Positions 50,027 through 57,831 of a DNA stretch of 64,000 nucleotides are shown one piece after another. Location of the stretch: assembly GCF_900176275.1 (NCBI RefSeq), contig NZ_FWXD01000001.1, positions 248,001 through 312,000 of the forward strand, in the 5' to 3' direction. This stretch comes from Andreprevotia lacus DSM 23236 (lineage in GTDB: Bacteria > Pseudomonadota > Gammaproteobacteria > Burkholderiales > Chitinibacteraceae). Below the pieces are notes generated by a model that did no database searches, was not told the origin of the DNA, and was given only the letters and a program-made list of their open reading frames with translations. The number at the start of each line of letters is the position of its first letter. Position 1 is the first letter of the stretch. The position numbers and the translations under genes were made by a program.

Positions 50027-50860
50027 ATGCCCGCACTTTCTGCCCAACAATCTGTCGCGCATTACGAGAACTTCCCGGTCGGGTCGTTATTGTTGCCACG
50101 CCGCCTGCGCAAGCCGGTGGCCAGCCTGTATCACTTTGCCCGCCACGCCGACGATCTGGCCGACGAGGGGGATGCCACGCCCGCAGAGCGCTTGGCCGCA
50201 CTGGCCGAATGCCGCGCCGAGCTGGCGCGCATCGCTGCGGGCGAGCCACCGCTCACGCCGCGTTATCAGGCGCTGGCCAATACGGTGGCGGCCTACAAGG
50301 TGCCGCTGAGCCTGTGCGGCGATCTGCTCACCGCCTTCGAGCAGGATGTGGTGAAGGCGCGCTACGCCGATTTTGGCGAGGTGGTGCAGTATTGCCGCCA
50401 CTCGGCCAACCCGGTAGGGCGCTTCATGCTGCACCTGTTCGGCGCAACCGATGCACGCAATATGGCCATGTCGGACGGCATTTGCACCGCGTTGCAGCTG
50501 ATCAACTTCTGGCAGGACGTGGCAGTGGACTGGCAGAAAGACCGCGTTTACCTGCCGCAGGATGAGCTGGCCAAATACGGCGTGAGCGAGGCACAGATTG
50601 CCGAGGGCAGGGCGGATATCCACTGGCAACGGCTGATGGCCTTCCAGGTAGACCGCACGCGCCGCATGCTCAAGGCCGGCGCGCCGCTGGCCAATCTGCT
50701 GCCCGGCCGCATCGGGCTGGAGTTGCGGCTGACGGTGCTGGGCGGGGCGACCATCCTCGATCAACTCGAAGCCCGCCAATACGATATGTTCAAGCACCGT
50801 CCCAAACTCACCGCCAGCGACTGGCCGCGCCTGCTGTGGCGCGCACTGCGGAAGCGCTGA
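50027..50860 (+). CDS. hpnC: Squalene/phytoene synthase family, HpnC-like
   Basis: HpnC acts with HpnD and HpnE to make squalene from farnesyl diphosphate for hopanoids. The 277-residue protein begins like HpnC (HYENFPVGSLLLPRRLRKPV) and has the first aspartate-rich motif ARHADDLADE and the second QLINFWQDVAVDWQKDR. Neither hpnD, hpnE nor a squalene-hopene cyclase is adjacent. The thermonuclease-like gene starts one base after its stop, so they share a message. The assignment to HpnC rather than another trans-prenyl synthase rests on the N-terminal pattern. Confidence 0.85.
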   Translation: MPALSAQQSVAHYENFPVGSLLLPRRLRKPVASLYHFARHADDLADEGDATPAERLAALAECRAELARIAAGEPPLTPRYQALANTVAAYKVPLSLCGDLLTAFEQDVVKARYADFGEVVQYCRHSANPVGRFMLHLFGATDARNMAMSDGICTALQLINFWQDVAVDWQKDRVYLPQDELAKYGVSEAQIAEGRADIHWQRLMAFQVDRTRRMLKAGAPLANLLPGRIGLELRLTVLGGATILDQLEARQYDMFKHRPKLTASDWPRLLWRALRKR

Positions 50861-50861
50861 C

Positions 50862-51482
50862 ATGGCCCGTTCTCCCCAATTCGGCCGCCGCGAAGCGCAG
50901 GCGTTGCAAACGCTATTCTCCGGCCGTGGCTGGCCGGCCCGCATCGCGGCGCTGGTGGTGCTGCTGGCCTTTGTCTGGGGCTGGTATCAGCGCGAGAACG
51001 GTGGCTTGGGCGGTCATCGTGGCGGCCAACCGGGCAGCATGAGCCGTGGCCAGCAATTGCAGGGCGAAGTGGTTGGTGTGTCCGACGGCGATACGGTGAC
51101 CTTGCTCGATGCCAAGCAGCAGCAATACAAGCTGCGCCTGGCGTATATCGACGCACCCGAAAAGAGCCAGCCACACGGTCAGGACGCAAAGCGCGCGCTG
51201 TCCGATCTGGTATTTCGCAAGCAGGTCACAGCCGAGGTGATCGACGTTGACCGCTATCAGCGCGGCGTGGCGGTGATCAGTGTGAACGGGCAGGCGGTGA
51301 ACTATGCGCAGGTGGCAGCCGGGCTGGCCTGGCACTACCAGCAATACGCCAAGGGCAAGCAATCCGGCGCGGAGTTTGATCGCTATGAGGCTGCGCAACA
51401 GGCGGCGCAGTCGGCCGGCAAGGGGTTATGGGCGGAGCGCAACCCGACGCCGCCGTGGGAATACCGCAAGAGTCAGCGCTAG
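50862..51482 (+). CDS. Membrane-anchored thermonuclease (SNase) family protein
   Basis: The 206-residue protein has an N-terminal membrane anchor (about 28-42, AALVVLLAFVWGWY). A staphylococcal-nuclease fold follows from about 65. The calcium and catalytic region appears as VSDGDTVTLL and LAYIDAPEKSQ, and the arginine motif as DRYQRGVAV. These enzymes cut DNA and RNA outside the cytoplasm. It begins directly after hpnC. The dispersed repeat (copy 2) starts 46 bp after its stop. Whether it degrades foreign DNA or serves nutrition is unknown. Confidence 0.88.
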   Translation: MARSPQFGRREAQALQTLFSGRGWPARIAALVVLLAFVWGWYQRENGGLGGHRGGQPGSMSRGQQLQGEVVGVSDGDTVTLLDAKQQQYKLRLAYIDAPEKSQPHGQDAKRALSDLVFRKQVTAEVIDVDRYQRGVAVISVNGQAVNYAQVAAGLAWHYQQYAKGKQSGAEFDRYEAAQQAAQSAGKGLWAERNPTPPWEYRKSQR

Positions 51483-51528
51483 CAGCTTGTGCGTAGAAGG
51501 CGGGTTGCTTGCTGCAGCACAGCGTGTG

Positions 51529-51800
51529 CTAGGGCCTGTTAACACTTATTTCGCGCTTGCGCTGGGCTGCAAAAAGGTCAGATACAAGACACGCAACGCA
51601 GGCAATAACCGGTTATTGCCAAGGCGCGTAACGCCGTAGATGGCCTTTTTGCAGCCCAGCCCTGCGGGTTCGGGGTATTTCGGGCGGTTCGCTGCGTTGC
51701 AAACCGCTTGCGGTACCCGTACCGCGGCGCGCTCCGCGCCTTGCGCTCCATCCCGAACTACCCCGAACGCAAGCGTGAAATAAGTGTTAACAGGCCCTAG
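51529..51800. mobile_element. Dispersed hairpin element, copy 2 (MITE-like), with CTAG flanks
   Basis: The second copy of the 264-bp element (51533-51796) with CTAG on each side (51529-51532, 51797-51800). It has exactly the same length as copy 1 and differs at 11 positions, with no insertions or deletions. Terminal inverted repeats, both internal hairpins and the 20-bp central palindrome are intact. Six differences from copy 1 form three complementary pairs within stems, and two more improve pairing. The right CTAG provides the TAG stop codon of the minus-strand gene that ends at 51797. Confidence 0.85.
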
Positions 51801-52024
51801 TGGCCGTGTAGCAACCGCCACATGCCCCAGCCGCCCGTGCTGATAATCACGATCCCGGCCAGCACGGCGCGCCAGCCGTAGTTGATCTCTTCCTCGCCCT
51901 CTTCGAACGGATTGTCGCGCTCATGGTAGGTGCGGAACGAGATGCGCTGCGTCACGATCACATAGATGCCGTAGCCGATGATGAACAGGCAGCCCATCTT
52001 GGGAAGCAAGTTGCCAACTGCCAT
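51797..52024 (-). CDS. Small membrane protein, 75 residues
   Basis: Two hydrophobic segments (MGCLFIIGYGIYVIV and AVLAGIVIISTGGWGMW) flank a charged loop (SFRTYHERDNPFEEGEEE). No family recognised. Its stop codon comes from the CTAG at the border of the repeat element, so the C-terminus may have been changed by insertion or the element may have targeted the stop. It follows lptM on the same strand by 30 bp. Confidence 0.72.
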   Translation of the reverse strand: MAVGNLLPKMGCLFIIGYGIYVIVTQRISFRTYHERDNPFEEGEEEINYGWRAVLAGIVIISTGGWGMWRLLHGH

Positions 52025-52054
52025 GGTTGCTCTCGAAGCGGATGAACGGGGCGG

Positions 52055-52207
52055 TTAGCCAAACACGCCGACCGCACTGGCCTGCGATGCCGCTGGCCTG
52101 GCCTTGGCCGGTGCGGTCTCGCCCGGTTTGGGCAGATACAGCGGCCCCTTGAAGCCGCAGGCGGTCAGCGAGGCAATGACAAGTAATAACAGGGCGCAAA
52201 CACGCAT
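52055..52207 (-). CDS. lptM: LPS-assembly lipoprotein LptM (YifL)
   Basis: A 50-residue lipoprotein: signal peptide MRVCALLLLVIASLTAC with the lipidated cysteine at 17, then GFKGPLYLPKPG, the conserved LptM motif, and a short Ala/Pro-rich tail. LptM helps oxidative maturation of the LptD/LptE translocon in E. coli. It is divergent from cyaY, as in E. coli and many other proteobacteria. Downstream one would often expect lysA or dapF; here a small membrane protein gene and the repeat element follow. Confidence 0.9.
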   Translation of the reverse strand: MRVCALLLLVIASLTACGFKGPLYLPKPGETAPAKARPAASQASAVGVFG

Positions 52208-52264
52208 GGCAGGGGGATTGGTGGCAAAATCGGCATCATATCACCCCACTGTGACCCACCGATC

Positions 52265-52576
52265 ATGACCGAATCCGAATTCCTCGACCTGTCCGACGCC
52301 ATCTTCGCCCGCATCGATACCGCCTTCGAAGAAGCCGGGCTGGATGTGGAAACGCTGCTGGCCGGCAATGTGCTGGAAATCGAGTTCGACGACGGCAGCA
52401 AGATCATCGTCAACCGCCATGTGCCGAACAAGGAAATGTGGATCGCCGCCAAGAGTGGTGGCTATCACTATCGGCAGGTGGATGGCGTGTGGCGCAATAC
52501 CCGCGGCGAAGGCGAGTTTTTTGCCGATCTGGCCGCTGCAGTCAGCCAGCAAGGCGGTGAGGCGTTTCAGTTCTGA
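52265..52576 (+). CDS. cyaY: Frataxin-like iron-sulfur protein CyaY
   Basis: CyaY is an iron-binding regulator of iron-sulfur cluster assembly. The 103-residue protein has the acidic helix (MTESEFLDLSDAIFARIDTA) and the strands VLEIEFDDGSKIIVNRH, KEMWIAAKSGGYHY and a C-terminal helix. It is divergent from lptM. Its stop overlaps the presumed start of yqaA. Confidence 0.95.
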   Translation: MTESEFLDLSDAIFARIDTAFEEAGLDVETLLAGNVLEIEFDDGSKIIVNRHVPNKEMWIAAKSGGYHYRQVDGVWRNTRGEGEFFADLAAAVSQQGGEAFQF

Positions 52577-52992
52577 TTGCATGGGCCGATCTGGGCTGGC
52601 TGGGCGGGCTGTTTGCCTCGGCATTCCTGTCTGCCACCCTGCTGCCGGGGAACTCGGAGGCCGCGCTGGCGGCCTATGTGCTCAAGTGGCCGCAACAACT
52701 GTGGCCGGCCGTCATCGTGGCTACCGTGGGCAACAGCCTCGGCGGCGCGGTCACCGTGTGGATGGGGCGACGTATTCCGCCCGCCGAATCACCACGCAAG
52801 GTTGAATTGCTGCAACGCTGGGGGCCGGTCGTGTTGCTGGGCACCTGGTTGCCGGTGATCGGTGATGCGTTCTGTCTGGCTGCAGGCTGGCTGCGCTGGC
52901 CGTGGCGGCGCATCTGGCCCTGGCTGGTGCTGGGCAAGCTGGCGCGCTATGTGGTGATCGCCGGTGCCGGCCTGTGGTGGCTGCAGCGATAG
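52573..52992 (+). CDS. yqaA: YqaA-family membrane protein with non-standard start
   Basis: Homology to YqaA (DedA/SNARE-associated type) begins at FASAFLSATLLPGNSEAALA and continues through ATVGNSLGGAVTVWMGRR and PVIGDAFCLAAGWLRW. This N-terminal part lies before the first ATG, GTG or TTG in frame (GTG at 52678 is inside a conserved region). The frame is open back to 52561. The only candidates are CTG at 52573, which forms CTGA with the cyaY stop, and ATT at 52576. I annotate from the CTG. GGTGAGG lies 10 bases upstream. Translational coupling with cyaY is likely. Confidence 0.7.
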   Translation: MIAWADLGWLGGLFASAFLSATLLPGNSEAALAAYVLKWPQQLWPAVIVATVGNSLGGAVTVWMGRRIPPAESPRKVELLQRWGPVVLLGTWLPVIGDAFCLAAGWLRWPWRRIWPWLVLGKLARYVVIAGAGLWWLQR

Positions 52993-53026
52993 TGTCCTTT
53001 CCATCAAGCTCGAACAGGGAGTTCGC

Positions 53027-54571
53027 TTGAAGACAAGTCTGAAGCGCCGCCTCGGGGTGGCCATGCTGTGCGGTCTGCTGGCTGTGCCGGTCCACGCGGA
53101 TGTCAGCTCCACGCGCCTGCCCGATCTGGGCGATGTATCGCAAGAAGGGCTGAGCCCGGCGCAAGAGCGCGAGATCGGCGAATCGGCGATGAAACAGCTG
53201 CGCCGCAGCGGCGAAATGCTGGATGACCCGGAGCTGCAGGCTTATCTGAACCGAATCGGCAACCGGCTGGTTGATGCCTCGGGTTCAGGGATCAGCTTTA
53301 CTTTCTTTCCGGTGAATAACCGCGAGGTCAACGCGTTTTCCATTCCCGGCGGCTATATCGGCATCAACACCGGGCTGCTGGTGACGGCGCAACATGAGTC
53401 TGAGCTGGCCAGCGTACTCGGCCATGAAATTGCCCACGTCACCCAGCACCATATCGCCCGGCTGATCGATGGTACGCGTTTTACCCCGTGGATGGTGTTG
53501 GCCGCGATTGGCGTGGCGCTGCTTGCATCACGCTCGGGGAATACCGGTAATGCGGTGTCGGCGGCGATCACTGGCTCGCAAGCTTTGGCGATGCAGAAAC
53601 AGCTCGATTTTACCTACGCATTCGAGCAGGAAGCGGATCGCATTGGCATGGAAACGCTGACGGCGGCGGGGTTCGATCCGTCGGCAATGCCGGCTTTCTT
53701 CGAGCGACTGCAAAAAGCCAACCGCATCTATGAAGTCAACGCGCCGGAGTTTCTGCGCACCCATCCGGTCACGTATAAACGCATTGCCGATGCGCAAGCG
53801 CGCCTAAAAGATGCTCCCTACCGCCAGGTGGCCGATTCGGCCGATTTCTTGTTCATGCGCGAACGCGCACGGGTGTTGCAGGACAAGGCGCAAGACATGG
53901 CGGTGTTTTATCGCAAATCACTGGCCGAAAAGCGTTACACCAATCTAACCGCCTTCCGTTACGGTTTGGCTCTGGCGCTATTGCAGGCAGGCGACGCGGC
54001 CGGGGCAGAAAAGGCGCTCAAGGACGCGCATGCTGCCTTCGGCCTGACCCGCTCCAACCCGGTGCTGGAGGCGCTAGAGGGGCAGATATTGCTGGCTGCG
54101 GGGCGCAATGGCGATGCCATTGCCCACTATGCGCGCGCCATCTCCGCATATCCGGAATACCGTGTGCTGCGCTATGGGCAGGTCGATGCTTTGATGGCGG
54201 CGGGCCAGCTGGATCAGGCCCTCAAGGTCGCGCAGGAGAACCAGCAAGTTTATCCGGCCGATGCGGTGTTTTACCAGCGCGAGGCACGCATTCACGCCAA
54301 GGCCGGGCGGCAACAGCAGCAATATCGTGCACAGGCTGAATACTATGTGCGGCTGAACGAATTCATGCCGGCGATAGAACAGCTGCAAATGGCACAGCGT
54401 CTGCCCAATGGCGACTTTTACACCCAGTCAAGCATCGAGGCACGACTGCGTGAGCTGCAGCAGCAGGCCGACCCGGAAGGGCACGAGCGTGGCGGAAGCA
54501 GGCTGGGGCAGGGGGCTTTTGCTGACTCGGCCGCAAAAAACGGGCCGAGCCAGGCAGGGCCTGGGTATTGA
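53027..54571 (+). CDS. bepA: Periplasmic M48 metalloprotease/chaperone BepA
   Basis: BepA (YfgC) helps assembly or degradation of LptD and other outer-membrane proteins. The 514-residue protein has a signal peptide, then an M48 protease domain with zinc motif HEIAH (133-137) and the third ligand E202 in FEQEADRIG. A TPR region follows from about 280 to 470. The start is a TTG at 53027, supported by CAGGGAG five bases upstream and by a correct signal peptide. It lies 34 bp after yqaA and near lptM, another factor for LptD. Confidence 0.93.
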   Translation: MKTSLKRRLGVAMLCGLLAVPVHADVSSTRLPDLGDVSQEGLSPAQEREIGESAMKQLRRSGEMLDDPELQAYLNRIGNRLVDASGSGISFTFFPVNNREVNAFSIPGGYIGINTGLLVTAQHESELASVLGHEIAHVTQHHIARLIDGTRFTPWMVLAAIGVALLASRSGNTGNAVSAAITGSQALAMQKQLDFTYAFEQEADRIGMETLTAAGFDPSAMPAFFERLQKANRIYEVNAPEFLRTHPVTYKRIADAQARLKDAPYRQVADSADFLFMRERARVLQDKAQDMAVFYRKSLAEKRYTNLTAFRYGLALALLQAGDAAGAEKALKDAHAAFGLTRSNPVLEALEGQILLAAGRNGDAIAHYARAISAYPEYRVLRYGQVDALMAAGQLDQALKVAQENQQVYPADAVFYQREARIHAKAGRQQQQYRAQAEYYVRLNEFMPAIEQLQMAQRLPNGDFYTQSSIEARLRELQQQADPEGHERGGSRLGQGAFADSAAKNGPSQAGPGY

Positions 54572-54613
54572 GCTGGCTTTGTTCCCGATCATGGCCAAGA
54601 ACATAAGCGGAGC

Positions 54614-55051
54614 TCAACCACGTATTGCGTTTAGCCGGCGCTGCAACACGTCCAGATATACCGCGGGATCGGGCGCGTGGCCGTTGCGCTGCGCCTGCCA
54701 GATCATTTCACCCAGTCCTTCCATCATTTCATGCATGGCCGTGTGCTCGTCACCCGCCGCCAGGCACAGCGCGGCATAGGCGGCCTTTACGCCGGCAGGC
54801 TGATCGATGGACAGTTGCTCCTCGATGGCAAGGTGCATGCTGATATGCAGGAAGGGATTGGTTTCGCCGTGCTCGGGCGGCCAGTCACGGTCCAGATATT
54901 CTTCGCTCAGATAGCCGTGGTATTCGGGGTGGCGCGCCAATACGCCGGCAATCAGCTTTTCCAGGTCTTCCAGCGGTTGGCCAGCCTGGAATTTGCGCCA
55001 GGTGCCGACAAAGAAGCGCCGCGCCTGATCGCGCGAGGGGTTGAACAACAT
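54614..55051 (-). CDS. DUF1841 protein
   Basis: The 145-residue protein begins MLFNPSRDQARRFFVGTWRK and contains HPEYHGYLSE, GETNPFLHISMHLAIEEQL and HTAMHEMMEGLGEMIWQAQR, the pattern of the DUF1841 family found in proteobacteria. Several conserved histidines suggest metal binding, but no function is known. It is convergent with bepA and divergent from gpx. Confidence 0.88.
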   Translation of the reverse strand: MLFNPSRDQARRFFVGTWRKFQAGQPLEDLEKLIAGVLARHPEYHGYLSEEYLDRDWPPEHGETNPFLHISMHLAIEEQLSIDQPAGVKAAYAALCLAAGDEHTAMHEMMEGLGEMIWQAQRNGHAPDPAVYLDVLQRRLNAIRG

Positions 55052-55142
55052 CGGGTCTACTCTTCAAACTGCGGGCAATGGGGTATTTTCCGCTTATCAC
55101 GCCTTTCCATCCACGTTTCCATTCACATTGCGGAGCTGCAGC

Positions 55143-55622
55143 ATGGCCACCATTCATGATTTCTCGGTCAACGACATCCACGGCGCAGCCAAGCCCCTCA
55201 AGGATTTCGAGGGGCAGGTACTGCTGGTCGTCAACGTCGCCAGCCAGTGTGGCTTCACGCCGCAATACCAGGGGCTGCAGGCGTTGTACAACCGCTACCG
55301 CGAGCGCGGCTTTGCCGTGCTGGGCTTCCCGTGCAACCAGTTTGGCGGACAGGAGCCGGGCAGCGAGGCCGAAATCGCCAATTTCTGCGAAACGCAGTAC
55401 AGCGTGACCTTTCCATTGTTTGCCAAGATCGACGTCAACGGTGCCGATGCCGCACCGCTGTACCAGTTTCTCAAGAAAGAGGAGCCGGGCATCCTCGGCA
55501 CCGAGGCCATCAAGTGGAACTTCACCAAGTTCCTGGTTGGCCGCGATGGCAAGGTGATCAAGCGCTATGCGCCGACCACGGCGCCTGAAGAACTGGCCGA
55601 CGAGATCGAACGCCTGCTTTGA
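55143..55622 (+). CDS. Glutathione/thioredoxin peroxidase (GPx family)
   Basis: The 159-residue protein reduces hydroperoxides. The catalytic cysteine is in VNVASQCGFTPQY, the glutamine in FPCNQFGGQEPG and the tryptophan in IKWNFTKFLV, so the Cys-Gln-Trp triad is complete. It has cysteine, not selenocysteine. GGAG stands 7 bases before the ATG. Bacterial members usually take electrons from thioredoxin. It is transcribed alone or with the following protease gene. Confidence 0.93.
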   Translation: MATIHDFSVNDIHGAAKPLKDFEGQVLLVVNVASQCGFTPQYQGLQALYNRYRERGFAVLGFPCNQFGGQEPGSEAEIANFCETQYSVTFPLFAKIDVNGADAAPLYQFLKKEEPGILGTEAIKWNFTKFLVGRDGKVIKRYAPTTAPEELADEIERLL

Positions 55623-55799
55623 GGGCGTATGGGTGCGGGGCGGTTCGACTCCGGCCCGGGCCTTTATTTGACAGAACAGGGGCAGGCTCTGGTTCAGGCA
55701 GCTGTGCCCTTGACGGTGGCGTTGTAAACACATCGGCCGGCTTGCCTGCCTTTGACCGTGCGGGCAGGATGGCGGCTGTTTGCAGCCTTTGTCATTGCC

Positions 55800-57152
55800 A
55801 TGTCCGCACCCCGTCACGCGCTAGCCACCCCCTGCCGCTCTACGCTGCGCGCGCTGCTGTTCCTGCCGGTATCGCGCCAGGGGCGTTTGCCGCGCTGGTG
55901 GCTGCTGTTGCTGCTGGTACTGCATCTTGTCTCGAGCACCGTGCTGGCCGCGCTGTTCGGGCAGGGCGAGGTATTCAATCCCGCAGGTATTGCGACCTGG
56001 GCATTGCCGCCACTGTTGCTGTTCGCGCTTGGCCAGTGGCTGGACGGGCGCGAGCGCGCCGACATGGGCTGGCTGCTGTGCGGTCTGTTGCTGTCCACCG
56101 ACATGGCGCTGAGCTGGCTGATGTATGGCATCGCGCTGCTGGGGCAGCACTGGCTGTCCGAGCAGATGCAGGCCTGGGTGGGCTTTTACGCATTCTGGAT
56201 CCTCAATGCCTGGCTGGGTGTGGCCATCGGGCTGGCGGCGGTGCGTGGCATCGGTTGGGTGCGCTGGCGCGGGCTGTTGTTCGTGTTGTTGTTTGCACCG
56301 GCTGTAGTGGCGCTGGCCTGGTGGACCACCACGCAAGAGGCGCTGGTGCGGCCGGCGGACCCGGTCGAAGACCCGGCGGCACAGTACCAACCGCCCCGGC
56401 TGGCGCAGGAAGATGCATTCTATGGCGAGGCCGCACTGCTGGATGACGCGCTGGAGGCCATCCAGCCTGGCAAGCCCGGCGTGCCCGAGGTCTACACCAT
56501 TGCACTGGGCGGCGATGCCGAGCAGGGCGTGTTCGTCCGCGAGGCGACCTCGTTCGACAAGCTGTTGCGCCAGCGCTTTGCCGGTGAGGGTCACAGCATC
56601 CTGCTGGCTAACCACGACAGCGTGACCGGGCGCATTCCGGTGGCCAGCCGCACCAGCCTGGCCGCCGCGCTGCAGCGCATCGGCGAGCAAATGAACAAGG
56701 ACGAAGACGTGCTGGTGCTGTACATGACCTCGCACGGCGGGCAGAACCATGATTTCCTTGTCGATAACGCGCCGCTGGATCTGGCGCAGATCACGCCGGA
56801 CTGGCTGGCGGGCGCGCTGAAGGATGCGGGCATACGCTGGAAGATCGTCGTGGTGTCGGCCTGCTATTCGGGTGGCTACGTGCAACCGCTGATGGCGGAC
56901 GATACCGTGGTTGCCACGGCGGCCGATGCCACGCATACCTCGTTCGGTTGCGCGGACGAAAACGACTTTACCTATTACGGCCATGCGCTATACGACGCGC
57001 TGGGCCGCCAGGCGGATTGGCAAGCCGCATTCGAAGCTGCGCGCATTGCAGTCAGTGCGCGCGAGCGGCGCGAGCACATCACCCCCTCCAACCCGCAGCT
57101 TTATATCGGCCAGACCATTGCCGGCAAGCTGGCGCAGTGGCGGGCGCGCTGA
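55800..57152 (+). CDS. Membrane-anchored C13 (legumain-type) peptidase
   Basis: The N-terminal 180 residues form about five membrane helices. The C-terminal 230 residues form a caspase/legumain-type C13 domain: the catalytic histidine H312 in YMTSHGGQNHD and the catalytic cysteine C355 in VVSACYSGGYV. The family cuts after Asn or Asp in eukaryotes; bacterial members are hardly studied. The start is uncertain: ATG at 55800 or TTG at 55752, neither with a good ribosome binding site. Membrane anchoring suggests processing of envelope proteins. It lies between gpx and a convergent TetR gene. Confidence 0.85.
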   Translation: MSAPRHALATPCRSTLRALLFLPVSRQGRLPRWWLLLLLVLHLVSSTVLAALFGQGEVFNPAGIATWALPPLLLFALGQWLDGRERADMGWLLCGLLLSTDMALSWLMYGIALLGQHWLSEQMQAWVGFYAFWILNAWLGVAIGLAAVRGIGWVRWRGLLFVLLFAPAVVALAWWTTTQEALVRPADPVEDPAAQYQPPRLAQEDAFYGEAALLDDALEAIQPGKPGVPEVYTIALGGDAEQGVFVREATSFDKLLRQRFAGEGHSILLANHDSVTGRIPVASRTSLAAALQRIGEQMNKDEDVLVLYMTSHGGQNHDFLVDNAPLDLAQITPDWLAGALKDAGIRWKIVVVSACYSGGYVQPLMADDTVVATAADATHTSFGCADENDFTYYGHALYDALGRQADWQAAFEAARIAVSARERREHITPSNPQLYIGQTIAGKLAQWRAR

Positions 57153-57170
57153 CAGCCCGCCGGGGCGGTG

Positions 57171-57716
57171 CTAAGCGCTGGTCAGCAGTCTGCCGGGTAG
57201 CTGGTCCAGCAACTGATCGTAACGTGACCAGTCGCCAAGGCAGCGGCAGGTCAGGCGCATGCCTTCGATCAGGGCGAGTGCGGTATAGGCGCGCTCGTGC
57301 GCTGTTGTGGCGTCCAGGCCCGCCTCCTGCAGTGTGACGCTCAAGCGGTCGGTCAGCAGCAGCACTGAGTCGCGCATGTCATGGCCGTAACGCGCCCGTG
57401 CATCGCCCATGCTGTACACATCCAGCGTGCTGGCCTGCAATTGCTCTGCTTGCGACAGGCGCAGGCGGTGGGCAAACAGCGCCAGCCGCGCCTTGATATC
57501 CCCGCTGCCTTGCAGTGCTGCCAGCAAATGGTGAAAACGCAGCCCTTCGGCTTGCAGCACAGCCACGCCGATTTCTTCCTTACCGCCCGGAAAATGGTGA
57601 TACAGGCTGCCTTTGCCCAGTCCGCTGGCGGCGGACAGGCGGGCCAGCGTCGCACCGTCATAGCCGTATTGGTGGAACACGGCACTCAGGCGCGTCAGCA
57701 GTTCTTCGCGGGTCAT
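57171..57716 (-). CDS. TetR-family transcriptional regulator
   Basis: The 181-residue protein has an N-terminal helix-turn-helix (ATLARLSAASGLGKGSLYHHF, abbreviated here, about residues 23-43) and a helical ligand-binding domain. It starts at the ATG at 57716. It is divergent from the small secreted NTF2-like gene, and an 18-bp near-palindrome lies in front of that gene. Regulators of this layout usually repress themselves and the divergent gene until a small molecule binds. The ligand is unknown. Confidence 0.88.
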   Translation of the reverse strand: MTREELLTRLSAVFHQYGYDGATLARLSAASGLGKGSLYHHFPGGKEEIGVAVLQAEGLRFHHLLAALQGSGDIKARLALFAHRLRLSQAEQLQASTLDVYSMGDARARYGHDMRDSVLLLTDRLSVTLQEAGLDATTAHERAYTALALIEGMRLTCRCLGDWSRYDQLLDQLPGRLLTSA

Positions 57717-57802
57717 GGCTGGGGGCAAATGTGCAAAACCACAATTGTAGAGGGGAACGACCGTCCCTCGCTTGACACATGATGCCGCATGCACCAAAAA
57801 TT

Positions 57803-57820
57803 GTACCTAACGTTCGGTAC
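57803..57820. promoter_or_regulatory. Probable TetR operator
   Basis: GTACCTAACGTTCGGTAC is an 18-bp palindrome with only one mismatched base pair between its halves (16 of 18 positions equal to its reverse complement). It is directly followed by the AGGAGG ribosome binding site of the gene at 57832, so a bound repressor would block transcription start or early elongation. TTGACA at 57772-57777 may be the -35 element. Confidence 0.65.
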
Positions 57821-57831
57821 AGGAGGCGATC

